From NCBI RefSeq assembly GCF_018860385.1, contig NZ_JAHKPH010000011.1, positions 1 to 64,000 of the forward strand: a stretch of 64,000 nt of DNA. The letters run 5' to 3'. How positions within the stretch are numbered: position 1 is the stretch's first letter; each line of letters begins with the position of its first letter. This document shows positions 25,986 to 35,855 of the stretch, piece by piece. The DNA is from Reinekea forsetii (GTDB lineage: Bacteria; Pseudomonadota; Gammaproteobacteria; Pseudomonadales; Natronospirillaceae). A program made the position numbers and the translations under genes. The notes under the pieces were generated by a model. The model ran no database searches and was not told where the DNA came from. It saw only the letters and a program-made list of their open reading frames with translations.

Positions 25986-26501
25986 TTAACGTGGCGGGTA
26001 AAACCGCCCCAGCCAGTTCAAAGTAGAAGCAAAGCGAAGACGCAAAGCTTGGTGCCACGAGCTAGGCTTCTGGGTTCCGGCATTAATTTAAGCCGTTCAT
26101 AACAACTCGCTGCGCTTAAACAGTCATTCACTTTTAAATTAACACCCTCACCCAAGCCTAGCTCTAGTACTTCTTCAATGTGATCAACTATGACCCACAG
26201 ACCAAAACCGCCCCAGCAAGTCAAAGTAGGAGCGCTCGAAGCAAAGCGAAGACGCGAATTTTTTGGGTTTTAAGCACGCAGCCCATAGCCCGCAGCCCGC
26301 AGCCAAAAACAGCTACTAAAAAATCGCCTCTCCACGTTGTTCCGAAGGCTCCTGCTGGTTAGTTGGCGCTGTAAAATGTGGGAGCGCTCGAAGCAAAGCG
26401 AAGACGCGAATGTTTGGGGTTTTAAACACGCAGCCCGCAGCCCTAAACATAACAATACGCCGTTGTGTTACTTGCAGCTGGCAGCTATAAACTTGCAGCT
26501 T
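25986..26501. repeat. Gene-free stretch with REP-like repeats
   Basis: The unit GGAGCGCTCGAAGCAAAGCG followed by AAGACGCGAAT occurs at 26229-26259 and 26381-26411, and partly at 26026-26045. Each of the two full copies is followed by a GGGTTTTAA-CACGCAGCCC tract. AAACCGCCCCAGC with TCAAAGTAG precedes two of them. The framing GTAGGAGCG ... CGCGAAT is like the ends of Pseudomonas REP elements. No convincing gene lies here; the frames found are short and repeat-derived. Confidence 0.7.
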
Positions 26502-28733
26502 CTACTCCACCAAAAAAACCATCTTCCGATCTTGCATATCTATACTCTTCAAACTCACTTCCACTCGATCACCCAACGAATAGCTTTGCTTGCCGTTTTC
26601 TAGCCTTTGCAATGGTGCGTCGAAGGTGAAGGTGTCACCTGGCAATGTTGAGGTATGTACTAAGCCTTCTGCGCCAATCTTGTCTATTTCTACAAATATT
26701 CCGAAGTTCGTAACACCGGTAACCGATGCTTGGAATGTGTCGCCTATAAATGGCTGCATGTATTGGCACATTAAGTCGCTTTCAACTTCTCGGCTTACTG
26801 TGTCGGCTAGACGTGATTGGTCTGAGCAATGTTTGCTGAGCATTTCCATATCGTCTAGGTCGTACGGGTAATCTTTTTTCGGTAATGGCTTTGTGATCAG
26901 CTTGTCGAGTTGTAATAAGCCGATCATACGTTGTAAGCCGCTTTTTGGAGCGTTGTTGCGCAGTTTAGCGCGTATGGCTCTGTGCGTTAACAAGTCTGGA
27001 TAGCGTCTTATCGGTGAGGTGAAATGCGTGTAGGCATCGTAGGCTAAACCGAAGTGACCTTGATTCTTTTCAGAGTATTCAGCCTGGCTTTGTGATCTTA
27101 GTAATAGAGTGCGAATGCTGTCTGCATCGGCTCTGCCGTTCACTCTTTCTAGAAGCTCGTTATAGTGCTTCGATGTAGGCGAATCTCCGCCGCCGAGTTT
27201 TAAGCTTTTTTCAGCCAGTAACGCTCGCAATGCAGTGAGCTTTTTCTGTTGAGGGCTAGGGTGAACTCGGAACATACTTGGAATTTTATTTGCTGCTAAA
27301 AATTCGGCGGTGGCAACGTTGGCACAAAGCATAAATTCTTCGATCATTCGGTGTGCGTCGTTGCGCTTCACTGGTTTGATGCTATCGATTTTCCGCTTTT
27401 TGTTTAAGTTGAACGTCAGTTCTTTTGTTTCAAACTCGATCGCGCCACGTTGTTTACGTTGCTCAATTAATGTTAAGTAAAGTGCATGTAGGTTTTTAAC
27501 ATGCGGTACAACGCTAGGTGTAGTTTCGTTTACTTTTTGAGTGAGTTTAGATCGTGGTTGTGCAACTACTGCGTAAGCTTGGTTGTAAGTTAACCGTGCG
27601 TGAGACCGAATTAAACCCTCAGAAAATGCTGATTCGGTAACAATGCCATCTCTGCTGATATGCATTTCACAAACCATTACTAAGCGATCTTCATCTGGGT
27701 TTAGTGAGCATAATCCATTAGATAGTGACTCTGGCAACATAGGAACTACCTGGCCAGGGAAGTATATCGACGTGGCGCGTTGTTGTGCTTCTATGTCTAG
27801 GGCATCGTTTGGTTTGATGTAGTGTGAAACATCGGCGATGGCGACGAATAAACGCCAAGAACCTTGTTCGGTTTGTTCACAATAAACGGCATCATCAAAG
27901 TCTTTGGCATCAGAGCCATCTATTGTGACGAAGGGTAGTTCTCGGTAATCTACTCGGCCAGCTTTATCTTTTTCAGCAACTTGGTTGCCAATCTTTTTGG
28001 CATGAGAGACTAGTTCGTCTGTCCACAGTTCATTGATGCCATGCCGGCGCAATGCCAGTTTTGTTTCCATGCCGGTTTCTTGTGGAAAGCCGAGCACTTC
28101 GGTAATTTTAACTTGAGTCGGTTTGCGGTACGTTGGGTAATCTGTAATCTCGGCATTCACATACTGACCCGCTTTAGCTTTAAGCAGCTGTTGATGATCT
28201 ACTTGTATTTCTTGGCTGATCTTATTGCTATCTGCCGTTAAGAAATAGTTTTTGCCTTGGCGTGTGAGTAGGCCTGCAATGTGTGTGGTTTTACGCTCTA
28301 CAACTTTTATCAAGTTATTGAATGATCGTTTTTCGCCTCGGCCTGGCTCAATGAGTACTTGCACAACATCACCATCAAACACATGGTTTAATTGCGTCTT
28401 AGGTAGAAACAGATCTTTTTCGGTGTCGCTAAAGGATACAAAGCCAAAGCCATCAGGATGAATGCTAATGCTTCCGGTTACCAGAGAATCCGGATCAATA
28501 AGTTGGTAGCTTTGTCTTTGGAACATCAACTGTCCATCACGTTCCATTGCACGCAGTCTGCGGCGAAGGGCTTCTTTTTCTTCGGGTGAATTTAAATCGA
28601 GTGCCGTCGCGATTTGTTCGCGATTTAGACGTTGTTTAAACGAATCGAATAGGCTTAGAATAAATTCACGACCGGGAATAGGGTTGTCATAAGTCTGACT
28701 GGGTGTTGCTTGTGTTGATAGGCTAAATAGCAT
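26502..28733 (-). CDS. rnr: Ribonuclease R
   Basis: The 743-aa exoribonuclease digests structured RNA 3' to 5', including tmRNA-tagged message decay. Domains in order: an N-terminal helix-turn-helix (NPIPGREFILSLF, LRRRLRAMERDGQL), cold-shock-like OB folds (HPDGFGFVSFS), the RNB catalytic domain with IDGSDAKDFDDAV, VAIADVSHYI and HFTSPIRRYPDL, and a C-terminal S1 domain (GVTNFGIFVEI, GLVHTS). It lacks the long Lys-rich tail of E. coli RNase R (813 aa). ATG 28733 follows AAGAGAG. It is a single-gene unit. Confidence 0.92.
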   Translation of the reverse strand: MLFSLSTQATPSQTYDNPIPGREFILSLFDSFKQRLNREQIATALDLNSPEEKEALRRRLRAMERDGQLMFQRQSYQLIDPDSLVTGSISIHPDGFGFVSFSDTEKDLFLPKTQLNHVFDGDVVQVLIEPGRGEKRSFNNLIKVVERKTTHIAGLLTRQGKNYFLTADSNKISQEIQVDHQQLLKAKAGQYVNAEITDYPTYRKPTQVKITEVLGFPQETGMETKLALRRHGINELWTDELVSHAKKIGNQVAEKDKAGRVDYRELPFVTIDGSDAKDFDDAVYCEQTEQGSWRLFVAIADVSHYIKPNDALDIEAQQRATSIYFPGQVVPMLPESLSNGLCSLNPDEDRLVMVCEMHISRDGIVTESAFSEGLIRSHARLTYNQAYAVVAQPRSKLTQKVNETTPSVVPHVKNLHALYLTLIEQRKQRGAIEFETKELTFNLNKKRKIDSIKPVKRNDAHRMIEEFMLCANVATAEFLAANKIPSMFRVHPSPQQKKLTALRALLAEKSLKLGGGDSPTSKHYNELLERVNGRADADSIRTLLLRSQSQAEYSEKNQGHFGLAYDAYTHFTSPIRRYPDLLTHRAIRAKLRNNAPKSGLQRMIGLLQLDKLITKPLPKKDYPYDLDDMEMLSKHCSDQSRLADTVSREVESDLMCQYMQPFIGDTFQASVTGVTNFGIFVEIDKIGAEGLVHTSTLPGDTFTFDAPLQRLENGKQSYSLGDRVEVSLKSIDMQDRKMVFLVE

Positions 28734-28947
28734 AGTAACTCTCTTAATGCCGCCAACCGTTTTTTGCTAAATATCTTTGTACTAGGGAGTTAGGTTATCT
28801 CAGAAGTGGAATAGATAGTAGGAGGGAAAACTTTAAGCGGTGCTGATTCTTTATTGAATCAATCTTGTTGTAACGGATTGCAGTATTGCAATGCGAAGGG
28901 TAATTCTTTAACTAGTTTCACACACACATAATTGTATGTGTGAAATA

Positions 28948-28968
28948 GAAAGTGCTAAAAGCACTTTC
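28948..28968 (-). terminator. Hairpin after the cold-shock gene
   Basis: GAAAGTGC (28948-28955) and GCACTTTC (28961-28968) form a perfect 8-bp stem 15 bases past the minus-strand csp stop. The downstream T-tract is weak. A second hairpin of CACACA/TGTGTG lies at about 28917-28944. Confidence 0.6.
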
Positions 28969-28982
28969 TTAGAATGTATCAA

Positions 28983-29189
28983 TTAGATACAAACGATGTT
29001 TTCTGCTTGAGGGCCTTTCTGACCGTCAGTAACAGTAAACTCAACTTTTTGGCCTTCAGCTAAAGTTTTGAAGCCGTTTCCAGAGATTGCACTGAAATGT
29101 GCAAAAACGTCAGGACCAGACTCTTGCTCGATAAAACCAAAACCTTTAGCTTCGTTGAACCATTTAACTGAACCAGTAGTAGTAGACAT
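28983..29189 (-). CDS. Cold-shock domain protein (CspA family)
   Basis: The 68-aa single OB-fold protein has RNP1 KGFGFI and RNP2 DVFAHFSAI, and the GSVKWFN start. Such proteins bind single-stranded RNA and act as chaperones in the cold or in growth transitions. ATG 29189 follows AGGATATCT. The leader of 150-200 bases toward 29400 is typical of csp genes, whose leader often controls translation by temperature. It lies between rnr and the DEAD-box gene, all leftward. Confidence 0.92.
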   Translation of the reverse strand: MSTTTGSVKWFNEAKGFGFIEQESGPDVFAHFSAISGNGFKTLAEGQKVEFTVTDGQKGPQAENIVCI

Positions 29190-29402
29190 AATAGATATCC
29201 TAAATAAATAATAAATTCGCCTGCAAAATCAGGCATTTAAGCGGAAAGAAAACTAATATTTAACTGAGGATAACGCGAAGAATTATGACTAACACAACGG
29301 GGATCTTACAAATAAACACGGCTTTCTCTTAAGCCAGGAGCCCACCATAACAGTTTGCCACCGTTAAGCAAGGGTTAAAAAAGAAAAGATTAAAAATAGT
29401 TC

Positions 29403-29427
29403 AAAAAAAAGCGGTGCTGAGCGCCGC
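29403..29427 (-). terminator. Rho-independent terminator of the DEAD-box gene
   Basis: On the minus strand, GCGGCGC-TCA-GCACCGC (29411-29427) is followed by eight T (29403-29410). Confidence 0.9.
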
Positions 29428-29460
29428 TTTTAAAGTATTTAAGTGTCGCTTTACTCTGTA

Positions 29461-31245
29461 TTACGACTCAGAGCGGCGAGGTCTACGTTCTTTACTGCTA
29501 GAAGGCTTACGATCACTACGTGGCTTACGGTCGCCACCAGAAGGTGCATCTTCAGACCAAGTTCGTAATGATAACGGACGGCCTTTAACACGAGTTTTTT
29601 GCAATTGAGCAAACACTTCTTTTGGCATGCCATCGGGTAAATCAACCAACGTAAAGGTATCTTTAATGTTGATGTTGTTGATGAACTTACCTTCAATGCC
29701 GCCTTCGTTTGCAATAGCACCAACGATTTGACCAGGTTGAACGCCATCACGGTGTCCAATGTCTAAACGGTAAGTTTGAGCGGCATAGTCTAATGCGCGC
29801 TTGCGTGATCCACGCTCACCACGTTCGCCACGATCACCGCGGTCGCGACCACGATCGTTACGGTCGCCGCGATCATTACGGTCATTGCGAGGACGATCAT
29901 CACGATCACGACGCGGACGACCAACAGGATCTTTCGGTAACTGTAGCGGCTTGTCTTCTTGCGCCATTAACGCAAGGGCAGCAGCAACATCTAATGGTTC
30001 CATGTCGTCATCGTTCTGCCAGCGTTGAATCATGGCTTTGAAGTAATCTAGCTTGCCCGTTTCTATGTGGTTCATAACGGTCGCTTTAAACTGTTCGCTG
30101 CGGTGTTCACCCAGCTGATCAGCGGTAGGCATTGGGTATTCTAGCATCGGGCGTTTAGTGTGACGCTCAATATCACGCAAAACACGCTGTTCACGTGGCT
30201 TACAGAATAAAATTGCTTTACCAGAACGACCGGCACGGCCAGTACGGCCAATTCGGTGTGTGTACACTTCTACGTCACCTGGAATGTCCCAGTTGATCAC
30301 GTGAGTAATACGTTCAATGTCTAGGCCACGTGCAGCAACATCGGTCGCGATGATGATGTCGAGCTTGCCTTTCTTCATTTGGTTAACAATTTCTTCACGC
30401 TGCTTCTGAGCCACTTCACCGCTTAGTGCAGTAGCGGCATAGCCACGTGCTGATAATTTTTCAGATAAGAACTGACACTCAACACGAGTACGTACGAAGA
30501 TAATAATGGCATTCCATTCTTCTACTTCGAGTAAACGCGTTAGGGCTTCTAGCTTATCGATGCCGGTTGCACGCCATACGAATTGCTCGATTTGAGACAT
30601 TTCGGTGTTGCTTGATTTAATTTCAATCTTAACCGGGTTCTTCTGGTACTGATCGGTAATACGTTTAATTTGGCGCGGCATTGTCGCTGAGAACAAAGCC
30701 GTTTGCTTGTCTTCTGGCGTGTGCTCTAAGATCCAGTCAATGTCTTCAATAAAGCCCATGCGAAGCATTTCATCGGCTTCGTCTAATACAAGGTGCTTTA
30801 ACTGAGATAAATCTAAGGTACCACGACGTAAATGGTCCATCACTCGGCCAGGGGTACCAACAATAACTTGTGGGTTTTGCTTTAGAGCACGAAGCTGGTT
30901 ACGCATATCGGTACCGCCATAAATAGGCAATACGTGGAAGTTGTTCACACCACGAGCGTAAGTCTGGAAAGCTTCGGCAACCTGAATGGCTAATTCACGA
31001 GTCGGGCATAGCACTAAGGCTTGTGGAGATTTAGAAGAGGTATCAATTTTGCAAAGCAAAGGTAGCGAGAACGCAGCGGTTTTACCGGTACCTGTTTGCG
31101 CTAAACCTAGTACATCGTTGCCTTCTAGCAACTCAACAATCGCACGCGACTGAATAGGAGTAGGGCTTTCATAGCCCAAAGTGTCTAGGGTTTTTAAAAT
31201 AGAAGGAGTAAGACCTAAATCGGCGAAAGTGGTATTTTCTGACAT
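29461..31245 (-). CDS. deaD: ATP-dependent RNA helicase, DeaD/CsdA type
   Basis: The 594-aa DEAD-box helicase has the Q motif (TPIQSRAI), Walker A AQTGTGKT (residues 49-56), LDEADEM, FSAT and HRIGRTGRAGR. After the core come the CsdA-type dimer/regulatory segments, an RGD/RNDR-rich basic run (about residues 430-480) and an RNA-binding DbpA-like fold (YRLDIGHRDGVQPGQIVGAI). A short Arg/Ser-rich tail ends it. CsdA assists ribosome assembly and mRNA turnover in the cold. Confidence 0.92.
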   Translation of the reverse strand: MSENTTFADLGLTPSILKTLDTLGYESPTPIQSRAIVELLEGNDVLGLAQTGTGKTAAFSLPLLCKIDTSSKSPQALVLCPTRELAIQVAEAFQTYARGVNNFHVLPIYGGTDMRNQLRALKQNPQVIVGTPGRVMDHLRRGTLDLSQLKHLVLDEADEMLRMGFIEDIDWILEHTPEDKQTALFSATMPRQIKRITDQYQKNPVKIEIKSSNTEMSQIEQFVWRATGIDKLEALTRLLEVEEWNAIIIFVRTRVECQFLSEKLSARGYAATALSGEVAQKQREEIVNQMKKGKLDIIIATDVAARGLDIERITHVINWDIPGDVEVYTHRIGRTGRAGRSGKAILFCKPREQRVLRDIERHTKRPMLEYPMPTADQLGEHRSEQFKATVMNHIETGKLDYFKAMIQRWQNDDDMEPLDVAAALALMAQEDKPLQLPKDPVGRPRRDRDDRPRNDRNDRGDRNDRGRDRGDRGERGERGSRKRALDYAAQTYRLDIGHRDGVQPGQIVGAIANEGGIEGKFINNINIKDTFTLVDLPDGMPKEVFAQLQKTRVKGRPLSLRTWSEDAPSGGDRKPRSDRKPSSSKERRPRRSES

Positions 31246-31520
31246 TAATTTTTTCCAATAAACAGCATGCCTACCTATTTTATAAGTAAGTAAACACGTT
31301 AAATTTTTCCGGTGGGTTGGCCAACGGGGTATATCCAGTAGTTCACACAGGCGGTCTGGATGCCGCTGCGAAGGTGAATTAACTGCGCCCCATGCCGCGA
31401 AATAGCGGAAAACCGTTTATAACATTGTCGAAAAGGAGCCAGTAAATGGCTGCTGAGCAGGTTGGGTCACCTCGGCGGCGCGGAGTATACATACTTGAAA
31501 ATAAAATGTCTGTATATTTT
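31246..31520 (-). promoter_or_regulatory. Long leader and promoter region of deaD
   Basis: About 160-200 bases of leader precede deaD. TATAAA (minus strand, 31416-31421) is a candidate -10. The perfect palindrome GTTGGCCAAC at about 31316-31325 lies in the leader. Long leaders are common for cold-induced helicase genes. No small RNA or gene is evident. Confidence 0.35.
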
Positions 31521-32042
31521 TTAGTCAGATTCTATTTCATCGTCAGGAACTGGAGCTGGGGGTACCCAAACATGGGTCTTTTCAGTCCATAATTCTTCTG
31601 CGGCGACGAAGCGCTCAAGCCTAGTGGCGCGGTCTTCAATCAGCTGCCCAATGGTTGGACGCTCTTTGATATTTTCGATGCGAAAATCGCCGTAGTCCTC
31701 GCCTTGTTTAAGTTTTTCGGCTGCATGTAACCATTTCTTTACAAAATGATCGAGAATCTTGCGAATATCGCCTTCGAAGTAGTTTAAAGGCACTACATCG
31801 GTAGGGTGATCGCCCGCAATTCCATACCAGCCATCAAAGCCTGGCGTGCCTAAACTAGGGATATGCCACAATGAAGTGCGCGGCACAACGGACCAGAAAG
31901 GTTCGCTTTCAAACTTGCCATGAACCATATTGCGAGAATCAAAGTATAACCTGAGGTCACGCTTACGTTCGGCCAGCCAAAGCTTGCGGTTAAAGCGATT
32001 CTTATAATCGGTTTTAATGGAGGGAATACTTTTATTTTTCAT
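31521..32042 (-). CDS. DUF4826-like protein
   Basis: The 173-aa soluble protein is rich in aromatic residues. The centre (FWSVVPRTSLWHIPSLGTPGFDGWYGIAGDHPTDVV, given here as pattern W-V-P-SLW-I-S, G-GW-I-GD-PTD) is the layout I associate with DUF4826 proteins of marine gammaproteobacteria. The end is acidic and proline-rich. The function is unknown. It is a stand-alone gene; the plus-strand frame at 32042 beside it has no ribosome site. Confidence 0.65.
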   Translation of the reverse strand: MKNKSIPSIKTDYKNRFNRKLWLAERKRDLRLYFDSRNMVHGKFESEPFWSVVPRTSLWHIPSLGTPGFDGWYGIAGDHPTDVVPLNYFEGDIRKILDHFVKKWLHAAEKLKQGEDYGDFRIENIKERPTIGQLIEDRATRLERFVAAEELWTEKTHVWVPPAPVPDDEIESD

Positions 32043-32296
32043 TGGGCGTTACGGCTGCCTGCGGCAATACGCTCTTACTGGTTCAAATCAGTGTTCAAGG
32101 TAAGCAATTTCAATTGAAAAAGCCAATTTTAGAGAAAGATGGTCGACTTTTTAACGGTTTTCGACGTTTTCGCGTCAATATATTCAGTTGTGAACACCTA
32201 AATAGAACCTGCCAGAGTATATTCGCCTGAAAGTTGCCGCCCAACAGTTGAAACAGTAAGCTTGCGACTTCGACAATTTCAGAAGAATGTTCAGCT

Positions 32297-33754
32297 ATGA
32301 AGCCATCTCAATACCCGACCAGCCCAGAGCATATTTGGGAGCATTTTTATCAATTAACTCAAATCCCACGCCCTTCTGGCCAAGAGCAGCAAGTTCGCGA
32401 TCATATTATTGCGTTAGCCGATTCTAAAGGCTTACAGCATAAAGTAGACGCCGCCGGAAATTTAGTTGTGTATGTTCCCGCGAGCCAAGGTTATGAGAAT
32501 GCTCCAACGGTCGCCATTCAAAACCATTTAGATATGGTGACGGTAAAAACGGGCGATAAAGCGCATGACTTTACAGCAGATCCACTGCAATTAGAGATAG
32601 TGGATGGTTGGTTAAGAGCAGACCGTACAACCTTGGGCGCCGATAACGGCATTGGTGTAGCAGCGGCAATGGCCGTTATTACCGATGAAACCGTTGTGCA
32701 CCCACCCCTTGAATTGTTGTTTACCATTGAAGAAGAAACTGGCTTAGTCGGCGCATCTGAGTTAGATGCCTCTTTGTTATCGGCCACTAAAATGCTGAAC
32801 CTAGACACGGAAGACTGGGGTGAAATCTACTTAGGTTGCGCCGGTGGCTATGGCTATGATGCCACTCGATCGTTAGCCACCGAAACGGCTAAAGCTGGAA
32901 CCCGCGCTTACCGATTTCACCTAAAGGGTTTGCAAGGGGGTCACTCGGGTGTGCAAATACACGAGCAACTAGGTAACGCTAATAAATTATTGGTAGAGTT
33001 TTTAACGTCTCAAACCGAGCTGCCTTATCAAATTGTCAGTTTTCGAGGCGGCATTGCACATAACGTTATCGCACGAGAAGCCAGCACCGTTGTCATGATT
33101 AACGACAGCGATTTAGATGCGTGGAAAAACGCCATGGAAGATGCGAAGCAACGTTGGTTGAGTTATTTACCCGCTGCCGATAACGCCATTGAGTGGATTG
33201 TAGAATCTGTAGACGATGCTGGAAGCGACGTAGTTAATGATCAAGATGCTCAGGCATTTTTGCAGCTGATCAGCGCATTACCGCATGGTGCGCAAAGTTA
33301 CAATTTGAACGAGCCTGCCGACTTAGTCGATTTAAGTTGCAACTTAGCTGTTGTAAACATTAAAGAAGGTCAACTGCATATTCAAACCAGCTTACGCTTT
33401 TTTAACAACCAACAAACCCTTGGTTTGAAACAGCAAATTGAAGCCATTTTAAATGCGTTTCAATTAAAATCTAAATGCATTTTAGATTACCCAGGCTGGA
33501 ACCCAAATTTTGACAGCCCGCTAGTGAATCAAGCCAAAGCATTGGCTGAAGAAATAACCGGTGAGGAAGTCGCGCTTAAAGCGATTCATGCGGGTTTAGA
33601 ATGTGGGATATTATTAAGCAAAAAGCCCGACATGGATGTGGTCAGCATGGGTCCAACCATTCGCGGCGCGCACAGCCCAACCGAACGTATGGAAATAAGC
33701 ACCGTAGAACCGTTTTGGTTGTTGGTGAAAAATATGTTGAAGGCTTTGAAGTAG
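32297..33754 (+). CDS. pepD: Aminoacyl-histidine dipeptidase (peptidase D)
   Basis: The 485-aa length equals E. coli PepD. This M20 metallopeptidase cleaves Xaa-His dipeptides such as carnosine. Metal-site motifs are IQNHLDMVTVK, TTLGADNGIGVA, the EEETGLVGA catalytic pair and LDTEDWGEIYLGCAGG; GGHSGVQIH lies in the lid. A long-range partner, HAGLECGILLS, is near the C-terminus. It is convergent with dppF, with a hairpin between them, and fits a peptide-utilisation neighbourhood. Confidence 0.95.
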   Translation: MKPSQYPTSPEHIWEHFYQLTQIPRPSGQEQQVRDHIIALADSKGLQHKVDAAGNLVVYVPASQGYENAPTVAIQNHLDMVTVKTGDKAHDFTADPLQLEIVDGWLRADRTTLGADNGIGVAAAMAVITDETVVHPPLELLFTIEEETGLVGASELDASLLSATKMLNLDTEDWGEIYLGCAGGYGYDATRSLATETAKAGTRAYRFHLKGLQGGHSGVQIHEQLGNANKLLVEFLTSQTELPYQIVSFRGGIAHNVIAREASTVVMINDSDLDAWKNAMEDAKQRWLSYLPAADNAIEWIVESVDDAGSDVVNDQDAQAFLQLISALPHGAQSYNLNEPADLVDLSCNLAVVNIKEGQLHIQTSLRFFNNQQTLGLKQQIEAILNAFQLKSKCILDYPGWNPNFDSPLVNQAKALAEEITGEEVALKAIHAGLECGILLSKKPDMDVVSMGPTIRGAHSPTERMEISTVEPFWLLVKNMLKALK

Positions 33755-33766
33755 TAAAGAAAGAAT

Positions 33767-33787
33767 GGTTGCCCTTAAGGGGCAACC
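33767..33787. terminator. Hairpin between pepD and dppF
   Basis: GGTTGCCC (33767-33774) and GGGCAACC (33780-33787) form a perfect stem with a five-base loop 13 bases after the pepD stop. T-tracts are weak on both sides. Confidence 0.5.
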
Positions 33788-33802
33788 TCGAGCTGTCAGT
33801 TT

Positions 33803-33878
33803 CAAGCTGCAAGTAAATGACGAAGATCAAAAGATTCAAGCGGTATTGTGCTCAGTCTTTTGAACTTACTTGCAGCTT
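33803..33878. repeat. Inverted repeat before dppF stop
   Basis: AAGCTGCAAGTAA (33804-33816) and TTACTTGCAGCTT (33866-33878) match perfectly. Inner arms TCAAAAGA (33826-33833) and TCTTTTGA (33856-33863) extend the stem. TTACTTGCAGCT also occurs near 26468 beside the rnr stop. Confidence 0.65.
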
Positions 33879-33879
33879 C

Positions 33880-34869
33880 TTAAATCCTCCCTTCTTCCAC
33901 CGCAAAACAAGCTACATCAGATTTCCCGTCTGTTTGAATTAGCACTGGTGTTTCTGTGGAGCAGCGTTCGTTGGCGTATTGGCAGCGGCCATGGAATGCG
34001 CAACCCGATGGTGGGTTTAACGGCGATGGTAATTCGCCTGGCAAACGAATTTTTTCAATTCGGTGCTCGGGGTCTATTCGCGGCGTTGATGATAATAACG
34101 CTAAGGTATAAGGGTGCTGAGGGCTTTCGAAAATTTGTTTGGTGGTACCTCGTTCTACGACCTTACCTAAGTACATCACCATGACATCATCGGCAATGTG
34201 TTCAACAACACTTAAATCGTGTGAAATAAACACGTAAGCCAAACCAAACTCTTCTTGAATATCCATCATCAAGTTAAGTACTTGTGCTTGAACCGAAACA
34301 TCTAGCGCTGAAACGGGCTCATCGGCCACTACAACTTTCGGGTTCATCATAAGGCCACGTGCAATCGCTATACGCTGGCGTTGGCCGCCAGAAAACATAT
34401 GCGGGTAACGATTGTAGTGTTCGGTTTTTAAGCCAACTTTTTCCAATAAATAGAGTGCGCGTTCTTTGCGTTCTGCCGCACTCATATCGCTGTTGATCGC
34501 TAAGGGTTCTTCTAAAATGTCACCCACTTTTTTACGGGGGTTTAATGAACCGTAGGGGTTTTGAAAAATAATTTGAATTCGCTGGCGCGCCTTCGCTTTT
34601 TCTTCTTTTGTGAGCGTTAGTAGATTGGTGTCTTCAAAAGTTAAGGTGCCCTCGGTCGGCGTTTCAATCATGGTTAATTGACGCGCTAACGAAGATTTAC
34701 CGCAACCAGATTCACCCACTACCGCTAAGGTTTTTCCCGCATCTACACTAAAATCTACACCGTCTACAGCTTTCACGGTGCCTTTTGGCTTCATGAAGCC
34801 TTGGCTAACTTCGTAATATTGTTTTAAGCCGGTGCCCTGTAGGACTGGGTTTTGAGTCGCTTTGGTCAT
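33880..34869 (-). CDS. dppF: Dipeptide ABC transporter, ATP-binding protein DppF
   Basis: The 329-aa ATPase has Walker A GESGCGKS, signature SGGQRQRIAIARG, VVADEPVSALDVS, and the C-terminal oligopeptide extension (PSPLNPPSGCAFHGRCQYANERC). With DppD it powers uptake of di- and oligopeptides at the inner membrane. Its ATG directly follows the dppD stop region (one-base overlap at 34869), so the two are co-translated. It is the last gene of dppBCDF. Confidence 0.93.
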   Translation of the reverse strand: MTKATQNPVLQGTGLKQYYEVSQGFMKPKGTVKAVDGVDFSVDAGKTLAVVGESGCGKSSLARQLTMIETPTEGTLTFEDTNLLTLTKEEKAKARQRIQIIFQNPYGSLNPRKKVGDILEEPLAINSDMSAAERKERALYLLEKVGLKTEHYNRYPHMFSGGQRQRIAIARGLMMNPKVVVADEPVSALDVSVQAQVLNLMMDIQEEFGLAYVFISHDLSVVEHIADDVMVMYLGKVVERGTTKQIFESPQHPYTLALLSSTPRIDPEHRIEKIRLPGELPSPLNPPSGCAFHGRCQYANERCSTETPVLIQTDGKSDVACFAVEEGRI

Positions 34870-35846
34870 TAGGCAGCATCCTTTGAATGAGGGAGTGGCA
34901 TAAAGCAGCGAACAGCATGATCATTGGTGGTAATTAATTCAGGCTCTTCGGTGCGGCATTGATCGGTCGCATATGGGCAGCGCGGGTTCAATAGGCAGCC
35001 ATTTGGACGATCGTTTGCGCCAGGCACTACACCGCCAAGTGCGTCTAGTCGCGCTCGGCCTTGTGATGATTCCGGTAAAGACTTCATCAATGCTTCGGTA
35101 TAAGGGTGCTTAGGTTTTTTAAAAATTTCAGCCGCATTTCCCATTTCAACCACTTGGCCTGCATACATCACAACTACGCGATCAGCCGATTCGGCCACTA
35201 AAGCAAGGTCATGCGTAATTAAAATAAGCCCCATGTTTTTTTCACGCTGAAGATCTAACAGTAAATCAATAATCTGCGCTTGAATGGTTACATCGAGTGC
35301 GGTCGTCGGTTCATCTGCAATCAAAAGCTTAGGGTCGCAAGCAATGGCCATTGCAATCATTATGCGTTGGCTCATGCCGCCAGATAGCTGATGTGGATAA
35401 GTTTTTAAGCGATCTTCAGGCGCAGGAATCCCCACCTTTTTAAGCAACTCAATAGCTTTGTGCTTACGCTCTTTTTTGCTTCCGCCTTGGTGAACCTTAA
35501 TGGCTTCCATGATTTGATCACCCACCGTAAAGCACGGGTTTAAAGCAGTCATTGGGTCTTGGAAGATCATTGCGATATCATCGCCGGTAATCTTTCGGCG
35601 AGCTTTGTCTTTTAAGTTGAGCAATTCAGTGCCTTCAAAAGACAGTGAATCGGCTGATACTTTACCGGGGAAATCAATCAAGCCCATTAAAGCAAGCGAG
35701 CTGACCGATTTACCCGAGCCAGATTCGCCAACAATGCCTAACACTTCACCAGCATTGACTTCATAGTTTAAACGATCGACGGCACGAAACGGATTTTCGT
35801 TGGTGCCAAAGGTGACCGACAAATTTTTAACTGATAATAATGACAT
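34869..35846 (-). CDS. dppD: Dipeptide ABC transporter, ATP-binding protein DppD
   Basis: The 325-aa ATPase has [36 protein letters not shown] and the oligopeptide/dipeptide extension ([16 protein letters not shown]). It pairs with DppF. The downstream gene overlaps it by one base, and the upstream dppC ends 10 bases before it. Confidence 0.93.
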   Translation of the reverse strand: MSLLSVKNLSVTFGTNENPFRAVDRLNYEVNAGEVLGIVGESGSGKSVSSLALMGLIDFPGKVSADSLSFEGTELLNLKDKARRKITGDDIAMIFQDPMTALNPCFTVGDQIMEAIKVHQGGSKKERKHKAIELLKKVGIPAPEDRLKTYPHQLSGGMSQRIMIAMAIACDPKLLIADEPTTALDVTIQAQIIDLLLDLQREKNMGLILITHDLALVAESADRVVVMYAGQVVEMGNAAEIFKKPKHPYTEALMKSLPESSQGRARLDALGGVVPGANDRPNGCLLNPRCPYATDQCRTEEPELITTNDHAVRCFMPLPHSKDAA

Positions 35847-35855
35847 TTCGGCCTC

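Noticed and set aside
29793-30041. Arg/Ser- and His/Asp-rich plus-strand frames
   Set aside because: They come from the antisense of the RGD/RND repeats of the DEAD-box helicase.
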